This document shows, piece by piece, positions 55,221-64,000 of a stretch of 64,000 bases of DNA. The stretch comes from Oleiphilus messinensis (GTDB lineage: Bacteria; Pseudomonadota; Gammaproteobacteria; Pseudomonadales; Oleiphilaceae). The stretch covers positions 5,630,501 through 5,694,500 of the forward strand of contig NZ_CP021425.1 in NCBI RefSeq assembly GCF_002162375.1, in the 5' to 3' direction. Below the pieces are notes generated by a model. That model was not told where the DNA came from. It did not search any database and saw only the letters and a program-made list of their open reading frames with translations. Each line of letters starts with the position of its first letter. Positions within the stretch are counted from its first letter, which is position 1. The position numbers and the translations under genes are program-made.

Positions 55221-56066
55221 ATGCTTTGTGTGATGCTGTGTGGCTGGGGAATATGGGAGGTACCCACCCAGGCAGGAGAGCTACCGGTTGCGATCAGTTC
55301 ATTGAGTATGGACACTACTTCAGACAGTGAACTTGAACCGATGCGCCGCAAACCGACATTGCGTGTTGCCGGGGATGTCTACTGTCCTTACAGTGGGTGC
55401 CTGGACAAAATCCGTAAAGGATTTATGGTTGATCTCGTTGATGCCGTTTACGGCACAGACTACCGAATAGAATATGCGTTCCTGCCCTGGAGCCGGGCGG
55501 TACGTCAGACCCAGGAAGGACAATTCAATGCAATACTGGGTATTGTGAAAATAACCGCACCAGACCTGCTTTACCCCAAACTCCCCGCAACAGTTTACCG
55601 CGGGTGCTTTTTCACCAAGCGACATCACCCCTGGACGTATCAGGGCATTGCCTCGCTCCGGTCAATCAAACTTTTACTGGTGCAGGATTTCGGCTACGGC
55701 GGCAACCATCCAGAATTTGCAGACTATATTGCGCACAATAAAAACGACAAACAGCGCATCCTCTGGATTGCAGGACAAGACAATCTGAATGTTCGGCTAC
55801 GCATGCTCGTGGCGGGACGGGTCGATGCGTTCGCTGAAGACTACAACATCGTCCGCTATCACCTGTTGCAGACGGGACGCCTGGCAGAGTTCAAATCCGC
55901 TGGCTGCAATGAGCGGGTTCCGGGCTACATCGGTTTCAACCGAAACATACCCGATGCTCAGCAACACGCCAACCAGTGGGACACAGAAATCACTAAACTG
56001 CGTGCCTCAGGCAAACTGGCTCGGTTACTTGAGCCATACGGCGTTGGAGACTGGCTTAATGACTGA
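55221..56066 (+). CDS. solitary SBP_bac_3-type periplasmic binding protein
   Basis: 281 residues; a signal-like N-terminus rich in Cys and Trp (MLCVMLCGWGIWEV). Binding-fold landmarks: TLRVAGDVYCPYSG, GFMVDLVDAVYG and FLPWSRAVRQTQEGQFNAIL. First of a run of four sensory genes on the plus strand; no permease or ATPase. Alternative upstream starts (TTG 55212) are possible. Confidence 0.8.
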   Translation: MLCVMLCGWGIWEVPTQAGELPVAISSLSMDTTSDSELEPMRRKPTLRVAGDVYCPYSGCLDKIRKGFMVDLVDAVYGTDYRIEYAFLPWSRAVRQTQEGQFNAILGIVKITAPDLLYPKLPATVYRGCFFTKRHHPWTYQGIASLRSIKLLLVQDFGYGGNHPEFADYIAHNKNDKQRILWIAGQDNLNVRLRMLVAGRVDAFAEDYNIVRYHLLQTGRLAEFKSAGCNERVPGYIGFNRNIPDAQQHANQWDTEITKLRASGKLARLLEPYGVGDWLND

Positions 56067-56138
56067 AAGATCCCATTCACAGTAACAGTTCAAAAATTCA
56101 GTGCTAAACTTTAGCCATTGCCTTGCGTATGGAGAACG

Positions 56139-57104
56139 ATGATGAGGAAGCTTACCCGGTTGTGGCTGATACTAATGATAACCCTGTTCAGTCTGCGCTT
56201 GTATGGCTCGGAATCACTTGTTATCTCAGTCTCCAAAACGCCACTCTCAGCGCCGATATTCGTTGCAGATGCACTAGGCTACTTCGCTGATGAGGGCCTG
56301 GATATCACCCTGACTTCAGTCAATGGTGGGCATCGATCCATGCAGGATGTGATTGCAGGACGAGCCGACTTTGGCACATCTTCCGACATGGTCATCATGA
56401 ATACGCTGAAATCAGGAAAAGCGATCAACATTTATGCGACTTTTGTTTCCTCCTCCCGTGATTCCGGTTTGATCGTAAACACATTGGCCAACGTTAACAA
56501 TCCAACTGACTTGAAAGGCAAACGGATTGGTATGACCAAGGGCACCTCAAGTCATTATTTCCTGGATATGTTTCTGCTCCTGGCAGGCCTTGAGCCCAGC
56601 GACGTTGATCAGGTCAATGTCCAACCGGAAAAAATGACCCAAGCTCTGGAATCCCAACAAGTTGATGCCATATCCACGTGGGAACCGTGGCTGACAGCAA
56701 CCATATTGAAACTGAAGTCAAACGCCACTCTGCTCCATGATGTCAATGCCTACTCGCTAACCTTTAACCTCGTGTCGAAGCGACCCTCTCCCAGCACGAA
56801 AACAGTACCGGCGCTCCTGAAAGCATTGCTGAAAGCGGAAGCGTTTATCCGTAAAGATTCAGAGAAAGCCAAACAGATTGTCGCGAAACGCCTGCAGTCC
56901 GATACGCCTGTTTTAAATCGAATCTGGCCCTACTACGATTTTACGGTTCGTCTGGATCAGTCATTAGTTGCCACAATTGAAAGCCAGCTTCACTGGTCAC
57001 AAATCTTTGGCCAAACTAGAAACCAGTCAATCAAGCTGCTTGATGCGATTGATACCACACCACTACTGGAAATCGCTCCATCAAGGGTAAGTATCTACAA
57101 ATAA
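56139..57104 (+). CDS. NMT1/SsuA-type periplasmic binding protein
   Basis: 321 residues; GGAGAA precedes a double ATG (56139 and 56142). A signal peptide is followed by ISVSKTPLSAPIFVADALGY, VNGGHRSMQDVIAGRADFG and GKRIGMTKGTSSHYFLDMFL, the thiamine/sulfonate-type binding pattern. The stop is three bases before the hybrid kinase gene, so it is very probably the periplasmic ligand receptor for that kinase rather than part of a transporter. Confidence 0.87.
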   Translation: MMRKLTRLWLILMITLFSLRLYGSESLVISVSKTPLSAPIFVADALGYFADEGLDITLTSVNGGHRSMQDVIAGRADFGTSSDMVIMNTLKSGKAINIYATFVSSSRDSGLIVNTLANVNNPTDLKGKRIGMTKGTSSHYFLDMFLLLAGLEPSDVDQVNVQPEKMTQALESQQVDAISTWEPWLTATILKLKSNATLLHDVNAYSLTFNLVSKRPSPSTKTVPALLKALLKAEAFIRKDSEKAKQIVAKRLQSDTPVLNRIWPYYDFTVRLDQSLVATIESQLHWSQIFGQTRNQSIKLLDAIDTTPLLEIAPSRVSIYK

Positions 57105-57107
57105 ACC

Positions 57108-59897
57108 ATGAAAATTAAATTCATTATCGTGATACTGGCATTGCTATCGTTGTTGGTGTCGGTGATCATCGCGACAACCCTGAATGATGCGCAACGAACC
57201 TTTCAAAAGACGCAGGAAAGTATCATTCTAAGCTATGACCTGAACGACCAGGTCGCCAATCTAAACACGCTTGCAGGTGACCTGGTTAATGGCAGCGCCC
57301 GGGCAGCACAACAATGGCAAGCGAATATTCAATCTGTAAAAAAACAGCTGGATCGACTGGTTGAGCACCCTGGTTTCGCAAAGGTCAGCAAAAAGCTAAA
57401 CACTAACCTGGTCAGCAATGTACGCAATAGCTTTACCACACTGACCCGTTTTGCGGGACGAGTGCAACAAATTAATACCAGAGGCAGTGCGCTACCGGCA
57501 CATGTACAAGTCGTTTTGTACCAACAGCTGCAAAATGAAACCAAACTACTCTCAGAGCAAGTCAAACGCATCAGCACGTCATTGGTTGATCAGCATGCAA
57601 TTTCCAACGAAGCCTTGATAAACCGTCTGCTCAGCGTGCTGGGGGCATTTTTCTCAGCCATTCTCATCGCCGTCTGCGCCCTGGGATATCTCATTCTCAG
57701 TAAAACAGGTCAACTCGCTCAGGTTTCCCAACGTTTCAGCGAAGGCGATAACAGCGCCCGTCTACCCGTCAAAAACAAAACCGAATTTGATGATGCGTTC
57801 CAGCAATTTAACCACATGGCGGATCAGATCGATAAAGTACAAAACCAGCTGATCGACTCCAAAGAGCGTCTGGAGCTGGCGGCAAAAGCTTCAGGACTCG
57901 GCATATGGGAGTTGGATTTGCGCACAAACCGGCTTACTTGGGACACCCATATGCACCGTCTGTACGAAACCCCCGAAGCAGAAATGTCGAGCGAGGATTT
58001 GTATGGCTACTGGTTATCCCGACTGCATCCGGAAGATGTCATGGCGGCAGAGACATCGTTTAAAAAAGCACTGGAAACCCAGGAAAATTGGGAAGTCGAG
58101 TTTCGTGTTGTGATGCCGGATGAACGGATCAAATACATTAAGTCCATGGCAACATTCGAGCGGGTTTCAGGCTCCGCGATCAAAATCATTGGCGGCAATC
58201 TCGAAATCAGCGCGCAACGCAGACTGGAAATCCGGCTTCGGGAGTCCGTTCGACTGGCTACTGCAGCAAATGATGCGAAAAGCGCATTTTTAGCCAATAT
58301 GAGCCATGAAATCCGAACCCCGATGAATGGCGTGCTGGGCATCATTGAACTGCTGAAGAAAACACCGCTGAACGAACGACAGCAGGAATACCTTACCCTG
58401 GTTACGAGCTCGGCACAGACATTGCTCACGCTCTTAAACGACATACTCGATTTGTCCAAAATCGAAGCCGGACAAATGCAGCTGCGCCCGGATATTCTGG
58501 ATCTCGAGAAATGCATTGAAACCGTCACAAAAGGATTCGGGCCCAGTGCCCATAAAAAACACTTGAACCTGCAAATGTGTATTAACCCCGAGCTCCCGAA
58601 ATACATCACTGCAGATGCAACCCGGTTAGGGCAAATTCTATTCAACCTTTTAGGCAATGCCATTAAATTTACGCCGTCGGGCGAAGTTTCAGTCGAAGTG
58701 AATTTTGGTTCAGACAGTATTCCGGCTCCGAATAAAACGTTTTACCTGCTGCTTACGGTTTCTGACACAGGAATCGGCATCGAGCCCAAACTGCAGTCCA
58801 AAATACTGGCGCCCTTCAATCAATTGGATTCAAGCGCAACGCGTCAGTATGGCGGGGCAGGGCTTGGACTGACTATCGTCAATCAACTTGTCAGTCTGAT
58901 GGGCGGGCATCTGCATATTCGCAGTGAACTCGATTCCGGCACGTCAATCACTGCGCGCGTCCCCGTTCTGGTTCCAGACTCCGAACGGTATGAAGCGAAA
59001 CTGAAAAGTGATGTGCGCCCGGATTTTAATTTGCAACTCCAACCCATATTGATACTCGACCCAAGTTTGATAAACCGCAACTGGCTGTACCGGGTTATTC
59101 ACTACCAGAAAGGTCGCGCAGACAGTACTCCTTTTCCAGAAGAAGCACTGGAAAAAATCAATCTGGCGAATCAGGACAAGAGCCCCTATAAACTGCTTAT
59201 CCTCGACTGGCAGGTTCTGCATCAGAACCCCGAATATGGCAGTCGACTGCAGGCCTCTCATTCAGGACCGATTATTGTGCAATTACCTTCATCTTATGAA
59301 GATGAAAACCTGGCCGCATTCAAGGCTCTGGAGCAGACAAACCAGCTCTATTTTTTAAAAAAACCGGCATCACAATCAGATTTATGTACCTTGATGATTA
59401 AAGCCCTGTCCGTATCGGTCCCCGCAGCAGTCTCTGAGTCCTGTGACGCTGCCGACAACGGGCCAATTCAGGTATTGAATATACTGGTTGCAGAAGACAA
59501 CCTGGTCAACCAGACCCTCATCGAAGATTTACTCGAAGAGTGGGGACACAAGGTCACCCTCGTTGACAATGGTCGGGATGCGTTAGAACTGTCCGATAGT
59601 AATCAGTTTGACGTCATTTTGATGGATGTTCAGATGCCTGTGATGGACGGGCTCACAGCAACCCGGGAAATTCGGGCCCGAGAACGCGAAACTAATCAAC
59701 ACATACCAATCATTGCCCTGACCGCACATGCGCTCAAAGGCGACAAGGAAATCTGCCTTGCAGCCGGTATGGATATTTATCTGACCAAACCCTTGGTCGC
59801 AGACCAGTTATACGAGGCGCTGTTGAGTCAACGTCCCCGATCTGGCCAAAGCCCTCCCCCACTTGCTGACTCTAACTTGGATTCTGGACCAGCCTAA
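57108..59897 (+). CDS. hybrid histidine kinase with pseudo-receiver and receiver
   Basis: 929 residues. Two N-terminal helices flank a periplasmic helical region; HAMP (near 200-245), then PAS (about 250-370), HisKA with [11 protein letters not shown] (His near 400) and HATPase ending GGAGLGLTIVNQL. A receiver-like domain (residues 640-760) has LILDWQV but lacks the acidic pair, so it looks inactive. A true receiver follows with EDNLVNQ and MDVQMPVMDG (Asp near 839). The periplasmic binding protein directly upstream is the likely sensor input. No Hpt domain is visible here. Confidence 0.92.
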   Translation: MKIKFIIVILALLSLLVSVIIATTLNDAQRTFQKTQESIILSYDLNDQVANLNTLAGDLVNGSARAAQQWQANIQSVKKQLDRLVEHPGFAKVSKKLNTNLVSNVRNSFTTLTRFAGRVQQINTRGSALPAHVQVVLYQQLQNETKLLSEQVKRISTSLVDQHAISNEALINRLLSVLGAFFSAILIAVCALGYLILSKTGQLAQVSQRFSEGDNSARLPVKNKTEFDDAFQQFNHMADQIDKVQNQLIDSKERLELAAKASGLGIWELDLRTNRLTWDTHMHRLYETPEAEMSSEDLYGYWLSRLHPEDVMAAETSFKKALETQENWEVEFRVVMPDERIKYIKSMATFERVSGSAIKIIGGNLEISAQRRLEIRLRESVRLATAANDAKSAFLANMSHEIRTPMNGVLGIIELLKKTPLNERQQEYLTLVTSSAQTLLTLLNDILDLSKIEAGQMQLRPDILDLEKCIETVTKGFGPSAHKKHLNLQMCINPELPKYITADATRLGQILFNLLGNAIKFTPSGEVSVEVNFGSDSIPAPNKTFYLLLTVSDTGIGIEPKLQSKILAPFNQLDSSATRQYGGAGLGLTIVNQLVSLMGGHLHIRSELDSGTSITARVPVLVPDSERYEAKLKSDVRPDFNLQLQPILILDPSLINRNWLYRVIHYQKGRADSTPFPEEALEKINLANQDKSPYKLLILDWQVLHQNPEYGSRLQASHSGPIIVQLPSSYEDENLAAFKALEQTNQLYFLKKPASQSDLCTLMIKALSVSVPAAVSESCDAADNGPIQVLNILVAEDNLVNQTLIEDLLEEWGHKVTLVDNGRDALELSDSNQFDVILMDVQMPVMDGLTATREIRARERETNQHIPIIALTAHALKGDKEICLAAGMDIYLTKPLVADQLYEALLSQRPRSGQSPPPLADSNLDSGPA

Positions 59898-60015
59898 TGG
59901 GTACCCGATAAACCAGAATAACGAAAAATCACGCCGCTGCGAGCGTGCACTTTTCCAAAGTCAGGTTTTCAGCTAGATTTAGAGGACACTACGCGTCCGA
60001 ATTACTGAGTTGGCA

Positions 60016-61908
60016 ATGAATGATCTGGTAAAACAAACTAAAACGCTGCGCCTTTTCCGCTTGTGCGTCATCTTGATAGGCTTGGTCGTTTCGATTTTGA
60101 TCTATTGGTTTGTCGACCAATCCCAACGACAACAAGCTTACACTGAGATGCGTCTGGTCACGCAGCAGCGAGCATTGGCACTCACGGATCGCACCTCATC
60201 ACGTCTGGCATCGTTGCAAACCTTACGCAGCCAGATTGAGCACTCCGGGAATCTATCGCCTGCGGCCTTCAAGAATCAAGCCGAGATATTGCTCGCCTTT
60301 TTTCCTGAAATCGAATCGATTGAGTGGGCCCCCAAAATCAAATCCGGATCTCTAGATTCATTTGAACGGCGACTCCAGCAAACCCAGGCCAAGACCACCC
60401 AGCTGACACTGAGTGACTCCGAGTCCAGCGGTATTGCCTTTCACTTACCCATTGAGTACCAACACCGACACAAGCACCTTCCACTGCAACATCCACCCGG
60501 TTTTGACTTAATTCGCGAAGCACAGTGGCGGGATGCGATTAGAAGTGCCATAGACCGCAATATGATCACATCTACCCGACGCTATCTCGCCTTCGCTGAG
60601 GATCACCCGACAGACCTGATCCGGCTCTTCTTACCCGTATTCCAAGCAGATACCAGCCAGAATCAGCTCCGGGGTCTACTCTCTCTGGAGCTCAACGTAA
60701 AACGATTCATCGAACAGGCTACGCAATCAAACCTGGCCCAAGCTGTGCCATTTGAGGTTTACGATAATGAAGACCACAACAAGATTCCGCTTTACCATTG
60801 GCCACCTGCTGAAATATTTTCCGGACTCGACTCTCCCCTCGAACACAAAACGGTCGTACTTCCCTTCGCCGATCATGAATGGACATTGGTGAATGTGGCC
60901 ACGCCCGCGTTCATCCAGAAATACCAGAATCGTTTGCCTATTTGGTTATTCGTGGCGAGTTTACTTTGCACGATTGCGGTATACGTCATTGTCCGGATTA
61001 CGCAAAGCCTGGCCGAGCGCCTGCATGAAGAATCCAATGACCGCTGTTGGCAGCTGGAACAAAGCAACAAAGCGCTGAGCAACAAGATGATAGAGAAAGG
61101 GACATTCGAGAACGCACTCCGAGAAAGCCAGGATCGTCTGCACGACTTTATACGCATCAGTGATGACTATTTCTGGGAGCTGGATACCAACCACCATTTC
61201 ACCTACGTATCAAAACAGATCGTGCAATTCACCGGATTTCCACCCACGGCCATGATAGGGTCATCATTCCTGGATATGCTGCATGAGGAAGACAGCAATT
61301 CATTCCGGCAGGCCCTTGAGAAAGCGATCCCTAAAAAACGTAAGATAGCAATCGAACTACGCTGTAAAGGACATCATAACCACTGGCGCTGGGAAAAGAT
61401 CAATGTCCGCCCGATGTTCTCCACAGAAGGACATTGCATTGGATTTAGAGGAATCAGTCAGGATATTACTGACACCAAAGACGAACTGGAGCTATTGCCG
61501 GAAACGGAACCGTTACTTGCAAACGAGTCCTACGGCTCAGCCCAACAAGCGATAAACTCAGTCGCTGATCAAATTACTTCAGACCGCCGTTTTGCCCAAA
61601 AACTGGAAAACTTTATCCATCGTCACAAAGCAACACTGGACAAAACAAGAGAAGCCTTTTTCCGGGAAGCGCTTCCCGAGGTCGCCCATGAGCTCGCCGC
61701 GTTACATGAGGATGCTGCCGAAATTGGTGCGGATAAAATCAGTGAACTCGCCGGGGAATTGAAAGAAAGTCACTACAAGCAAGCACACCGGGAAGAACAG
61801 GAGCGTCTCATCGAGCAACTGGAGTCCCACCTGGAGCCGATGATGGATAACATTAATCAATCACTACATCGCCAAAACCCTGGATCAGCCGGTCAAAAAC
61901 AGGCCTGA
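60016..61908 (+). CDS. CHASE-like/PAS membrane protein with Hpt-like end
   Basis: 630 residues from ATG 60016 (TTG 60010 also in frame). Two helices (near 15-35 and 315-335) flank a periplasmic CHASE-like domain (EIESIEWAPKI, HLPIEYQHRHKHLPL). A PAS domain follows (LDTNHHFTYVSKQIV to GFRGISQDITDTK). The C-terminal 100 residues form a four-helix pattern resembling Hpt, but the aligned phospho-acceptor is Ala rather than His (AALHEDAAEIGA); two nearby His residues are offset. No kinase or GGDEF domain is present. It follows the hybrid kinase. Confidence 0.75.
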   Translation: MNDLVKQTKTLRLFRLCVILIGLVVSILIYWFVDQSQRQQAYTEMRLVTQQRALALTDRTSSRLASLQTLRSQIEHSGNLSPAAFKNQAEILLAFFPEIESIEWAPKIKSGSLDSFERRLQQTQAKTTQLTLSDSESSGIAFHLPIEYQHRHKHLPLQHPPGFDLIREAQWRDAIRSAIDRNMITSTRRYLAFAEDHPTDLIRLFLPVFQADTSQNQLRGLLSLELNVKRFIEQATQSNLAQAVPFEVYDNEDHNKIPLYHWPPAEIFSGLDSPLEHKTVVLPFADHEWTLVNVATPAFIQKYQNRLPIWLFVASLLCTIAVYVIVRITQSLAERLHEESNDRCWQLEQSNKALSNKMIEKGTFENALRESQDRLHDFIRISDDYFWELDTNHHFTYVSKQIVQFTGFPPTAMIGSSFLDMLHEEDSNSFRQALEKAIPKKRKIAIELRCKGHHNHWRWEKINVRPMFSTEGHCIGFRGISQDITDTKDELELLPETEPLLANESYGSAQQAINSVADQITSDRRFAQKLENFIHRHKATLDKTREAFFREALPEVAHELAALHEDAAEIGADKISELAGELKESHYKQAHREEQERLIEQLESHLEPMMDNINQSLHRQNPGSAGQKQA

Positions 61909-61957
61909 CCGGTATAAAAACAGGCCTGACCGGTATAAAAACAGGCCTGACCGGTAC
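61895..61957 (+). repeat. three tandem 21-bp repeats over a stop codon
   Basis: The unit AAAAACAGGCCTGACCGGTAT is repeated at 61895, 61916 and 61937 (the last base differs in the third). The first copy encodes the end of the CHASE/PAS protein and its TGA stop. Each unit holds the palindromes CAGGCCTG and ACCGGT. Confidence 0.9.
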
Positions 61958-61983
61958 ATGTCTGGCGTTTAACACTAAGACCC

Positions 61984-62526
61984 CTAAAACGAGGAGCCGG
62001 GTTGCGTCAGAAAAAGCGATTCCGCATCACTTGAACCACGCCCCAGCAGTGCGTTCCGGTGGGGATAACGTCCAAATCGCTCAATAATCGCTTTGTGCTT
62101 CAACTCGAATTCGTAGTTATCTTCGAGGCCCGCAACAGAAAACAAAACAAGCGCTTGCTCATGCACCTTCAATGACTCGCTATGCATGTACGGCAAGAAC
62201 AGGAACGGTAACTGCCTGACACTCAAGTGGTGATGATAGCCTTTCTCCACAGCGTGCTGAGCCAGTGTCAAAGCCATACCATCAAAAGCAAATGATCGCG
62301 GGTCATCACGGTACATATTGCGGGAAAACTGATCCAGAACAATGACTTCCGCCAGCGCGCCTTCAGGACAGCTGCGCCATGCGTCGCACTCTCCGGATGC
62401 AGCCTGTTGATGTAGTACTGCAAACCGGTCACGAATCATTCGATCGAGATGGACACTTTTGGTCCACCACTGTTGAGGCGCTAATTCTGTAAACCAGAAA
62501 CGTAACACATCTCTATAGTCCATCAT
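61984..62526 (-). CDS. DUF924 family protein
   Basis: 180 residues from ATG 62526, with GAGGTAAG upstream. DVLRFWFTELAPQQWWTKS and IVLDQFSRNMYRDDPRSFA, plus LPFLFLPYMHSES and FGRYPHRNALLGR, are the diagnostic DUF924 motifs (TPR-like helical protein). Function unknown. It overlaps no neighbour but lies 14 bases from the secreted protein upstream, so co-transcription is likely. Confidence 0.92.
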   Translation of the reverse strand: MMDYRDVLRFWFTELAPQQWWTKSVHLDRMIRDRFAVLHQQAASGECDAWRSCPEGALAEVIVLDQFSRNMYRDDPRSFAFDGMALTLAQHAVEKGYHHHLSVRQLPFLFLPYMHSESLKVHEQALVLFSVAGLEDNYEFELKHKAIIERFGRYPHRNALLGRGSSDAESLFLTQPGSSF

Positions 62527-62540
62527 TCTTACCTCAACTA

Positions 62541-63158
62541 TCACTCAACAAATTGTAATGATTGCATACTTTGCTCGCCCAAACGCAACCAGGTATCAGC
62601 CAGATCCAGCGTTGTATTGAACGACACCATAAGTAATCGTCCTTCCAGGGAAATACCATACATCAGATTATGAATTTTAGCGTCTTTTGCGGGTGTGATC
62701 ATTTCCAGCACAATGTATTGACGACCATTTTGTTCGATGATTTCATCGCGTATCCAATCTGCCGAGGGATAAAGCTGGCGAAACAGTCTTGAAAATGCAA
62801 TTTTTGCCTGCGGTATATTCTGCTCGGAAACTTGATTATCGGTGAAGCTTAAAGCAATACTCACACTGCCGGAAAAATCGGAATAGGCCTCCACTGGAGC
62901 CTCTATGCCCGGGTACTTTTCACTCAACATTGCTTTGGGCATAACCGATAGCAAAGAAGGTATGCGAATCGTCGCTTTACCATTCAATACAGGTGTCTCG
63001 ACCCATTTTATCGTTTCGCTCTTCTGGATCGTCTCAACCTGTTCCTGTGCATACAGCCGTGTTCCCGGTGCACACAATAAAACAACGCACACCAACACAC
63101 ACATTCCAACGCACAACAGAACTGAAAATTTTCGCCGTTGAACCCATACACCGGCCAT
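62541..63158 (-). CDS. secreted protein of unknown function
   Basis: 205 residues. A Cys/Val-rich signal peptide ends near LYAQEQ. The mature part has strand-rich sequence (ATIRIPSLLSVMPKAML, VSIALSFTDNQV, QYIVLEMITP, LLMVSFNTTLDLADTWL), compatible with a small beta-sandwich of the kind seen in PsbP/YqiB-like exported proteins, but no family is certain. It leads into DUF924. Confidence 0.7.
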   Translation of the reverse strand: MAGVWVQRRKFSVLLCVGMCVLVCVVLLCAPGTRLYAQEQVETIQKSETIKWVETPVLNGKATIRIPSLLSVMPKAMLSEKYPGIEAPVEAYSDFSGSVSIALSFTDNQVSEQNIPQAKIAFSRLFRQLYPSADWIRDEIIEQNGRQYIVLEMITPAKDAKIHNLMYGISLEGRLLMVSFNTTLDLADTWLRLGEQSMQSLQFVE

Positions 63159-63346
63159 GAGGCACTCCTACCTCTTTTAAGAATCCGTGAATAGTAATGT
63201 TTTTACTGTCGATTGCACAGCGTTCTTTTATTTACTTTTGGCGGCGAATCGCCAAGACTGAACCAAGCACATAAACCCCAAATTACACGGCCAACACAAT
63301 TCGGCGGTTGAAGCCCAGCCGGGCCATACCGACAAAATCACGCGCG

Positions 63347-63925
63347 ATGAACCTAATCCTGATCTGCCTCACCGTAACCAGCATACTATTGCAAATCAAT
63401 GCACAGATATTGTTTGCGCGGAAAACGCCAGACTATTCATTCAAATCCAAAACCATCAGTGAATTGGCAGAACGAAACGCACCTCAGGGGCCTGCTGTCA
63501 GAGTTTTCTTTTTTTTACCCCAGGCGTTATTGCTCTGGGGGCTGGCTTACTGTTTATACGTACAAAACCCACTGCTCGAAACCGTTTCCATACTGATTTC
63601 ACTAACCGGCACAGGATATTTTGTCGCAACCTTTTTTCCATGTGACAAGGGCTCACCAATCTGGGGGACAATCAGCAACAGAATCCATAATCTGGGGGGG
63701 ACTTTCGAGTATATTGGCGCAGTTGGCGGCTTTTTATGGTTCTCCTACCTTGAACTCGCGCCTTACTCCAGAGTACAGCATACGCTGTCAATGCTGCTGG
63801 GTATCATCATACTGCTCGCGTTTTTCGGTATGGCCACACAATCTCTGCGCCCCATACGAGGCATTATTCAGCGAATCGCAGAAGGCTGTATATTTATCTG
63901 GTTTTTAGCAATGAGTTTTTATTAA
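63347..63925 (+). CDS. DUF998 family integral membrane protein
   Basis: 192 residues from ATG 63347 (a TTG at 63308 is also in frame). Six predicted helices; FFPCDKGSPIWG and the HNLGG loop are the DUF998 signature. No function known. Its stop overlaps the stop of a minus-strand gene entering from the right edge. Confidence 0.82.
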   Translation: MNLILICLTVTSILLQINAQILFARKTPDYSFKSKTISELAERNAPQGPAVRVFFFLPQALLLWGLAYCLYVQNPLLETVSILISLTGTGYFVATFFPCDKGSPIWGTISNRIHNLGGTFEYIGAVGGFLWFSYLELAPYSRVQHTLSMLLGIIILLAFFGMATQSLRPIRGIIQRIAEGCIFIWFLAMSFY

Positions 63926-64000
63926 TCCTGAAACCGATACACGGCAAAAATCGGAACCTGTGGCTGGATCAGAAATGGAACCCCCAATGACCGGCTTTCA
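63922..64000 (-). CDS. 3' end of a gene cut by the right edge
   Basis: The last 25 codons of a minus-strand frame, ending FAVYRFQD, are open to the window edge and converge with DUF998 over the stop codons. Composition suggests coding sequence; product unknown. Confidence 0.45.
   Translation of the reverse strand, partial: ESRSLGVPFLIQPQVPIFAVYRFQD

Noticed and set aside
58007-58663. A 218-codon minus-strand frame within the hybrid kinase gene.
   Set aside because: Antisense to PAS and HisKA coding sequence; Ser/Arg-rich composition typical of shadow frames.
1-64000. CRISPR arrays, tRNA or rRNA genes, prophage.
   Set aside because: No regularly spaced repeats, no cloverleaf or rRNA-like segments, and no phage structural genes were seen.

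Overview
The window looks like the chromosome of a free-living, probably marine or aquatic gammaproteobacterium. This rests on gene content: YaeQ, DUF3301, DUF924, DUF445, an MMPL-type RND exporter with DUF1302 and LolA-like partners, PilZ and GGDEF signalling, and very large hybrid kinases. Base composition looks close to even by eye. No rRNA, tRNA, CRISPR array or intact prophage was seen. Genus cannot be assigned from the sequence alone.

Layout. Bases 1-7650 hold an alpha/beta hydrolase, then a MarR-regulated envelope unit: MarR, an RND exporter fused to a LolA-like domain, and a DUF1302 outer-membrane protein. Near-identical 15-bp palindromic sites lie upstream of both marR and the exporter. 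A solitary substrate-binding protein and a VOC protein follow. Bases 7850-14480 are housekeeping-like: an ABC exporter, an 866-aa protein of unknown function, Ogt and DUF445. Bases 14480-21700 are a scarred mobile region: a 33-bp inverted repeat, an IS607-like element with full-length TnpB but a TnpA reduced to its helix-turn-helix, a divergent SDR/AraC pair fused by deletion, two solitary binding proteins, a PilZ protein and an IS1380-type transposase.

Bases 21800-32640 carry a small acidic protein, an EamA transporter with an apparent 5' frameshift, and a three-gene minus-strand signalling unit: a condensation-like acyltransferase, a 2252-aa Ser/Thr-kinase/ATPase/GAF/hybrid histidine kinase and a response-regulator diguanylate cyclase. 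Bases 32990-43000 are accessory: a signal-less DNase II homologue with an unknown partner, a truncated second IS607-like copy, a small secreted subtilase, a ParD-like/Map pair, a cold-shock gene, three dispersed copies of a short repeat beside a RAYT-transposase remnant, and a lipoprotein next to the C-terminal piece of a papain-fold-like toxin.

Bases 43356-48092 encode a DUF4011/SF1 helicase/restriction-endonuclease-fold/DUF3320 protein, the strongest candidate defence gene. Bases 49150-53250 hold a DinG/XPD-like helicase with an N-terminal RecB-like nuclease, overlapping a FAN1-like VRR-NUC nuclease. Bases 53300-64000 contain YigZ, YaeQ, DUF3301, a sensory cluster (two periplasmic binding proteins, a hybrid histidine kinase and a CHASE-like/PAS protein), DUF924, a secreted protein and DUF998. 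Both window edges cut genes.

The most unusual points are the repeated HTH-only-TnpA plus TnpB arrangement with co-varying direct repeats at the element end, the cytoplasmic-looking DNase II module, the exporter-LolA fusion with its MarR operators, and the helicase-nuclease defence candidate.
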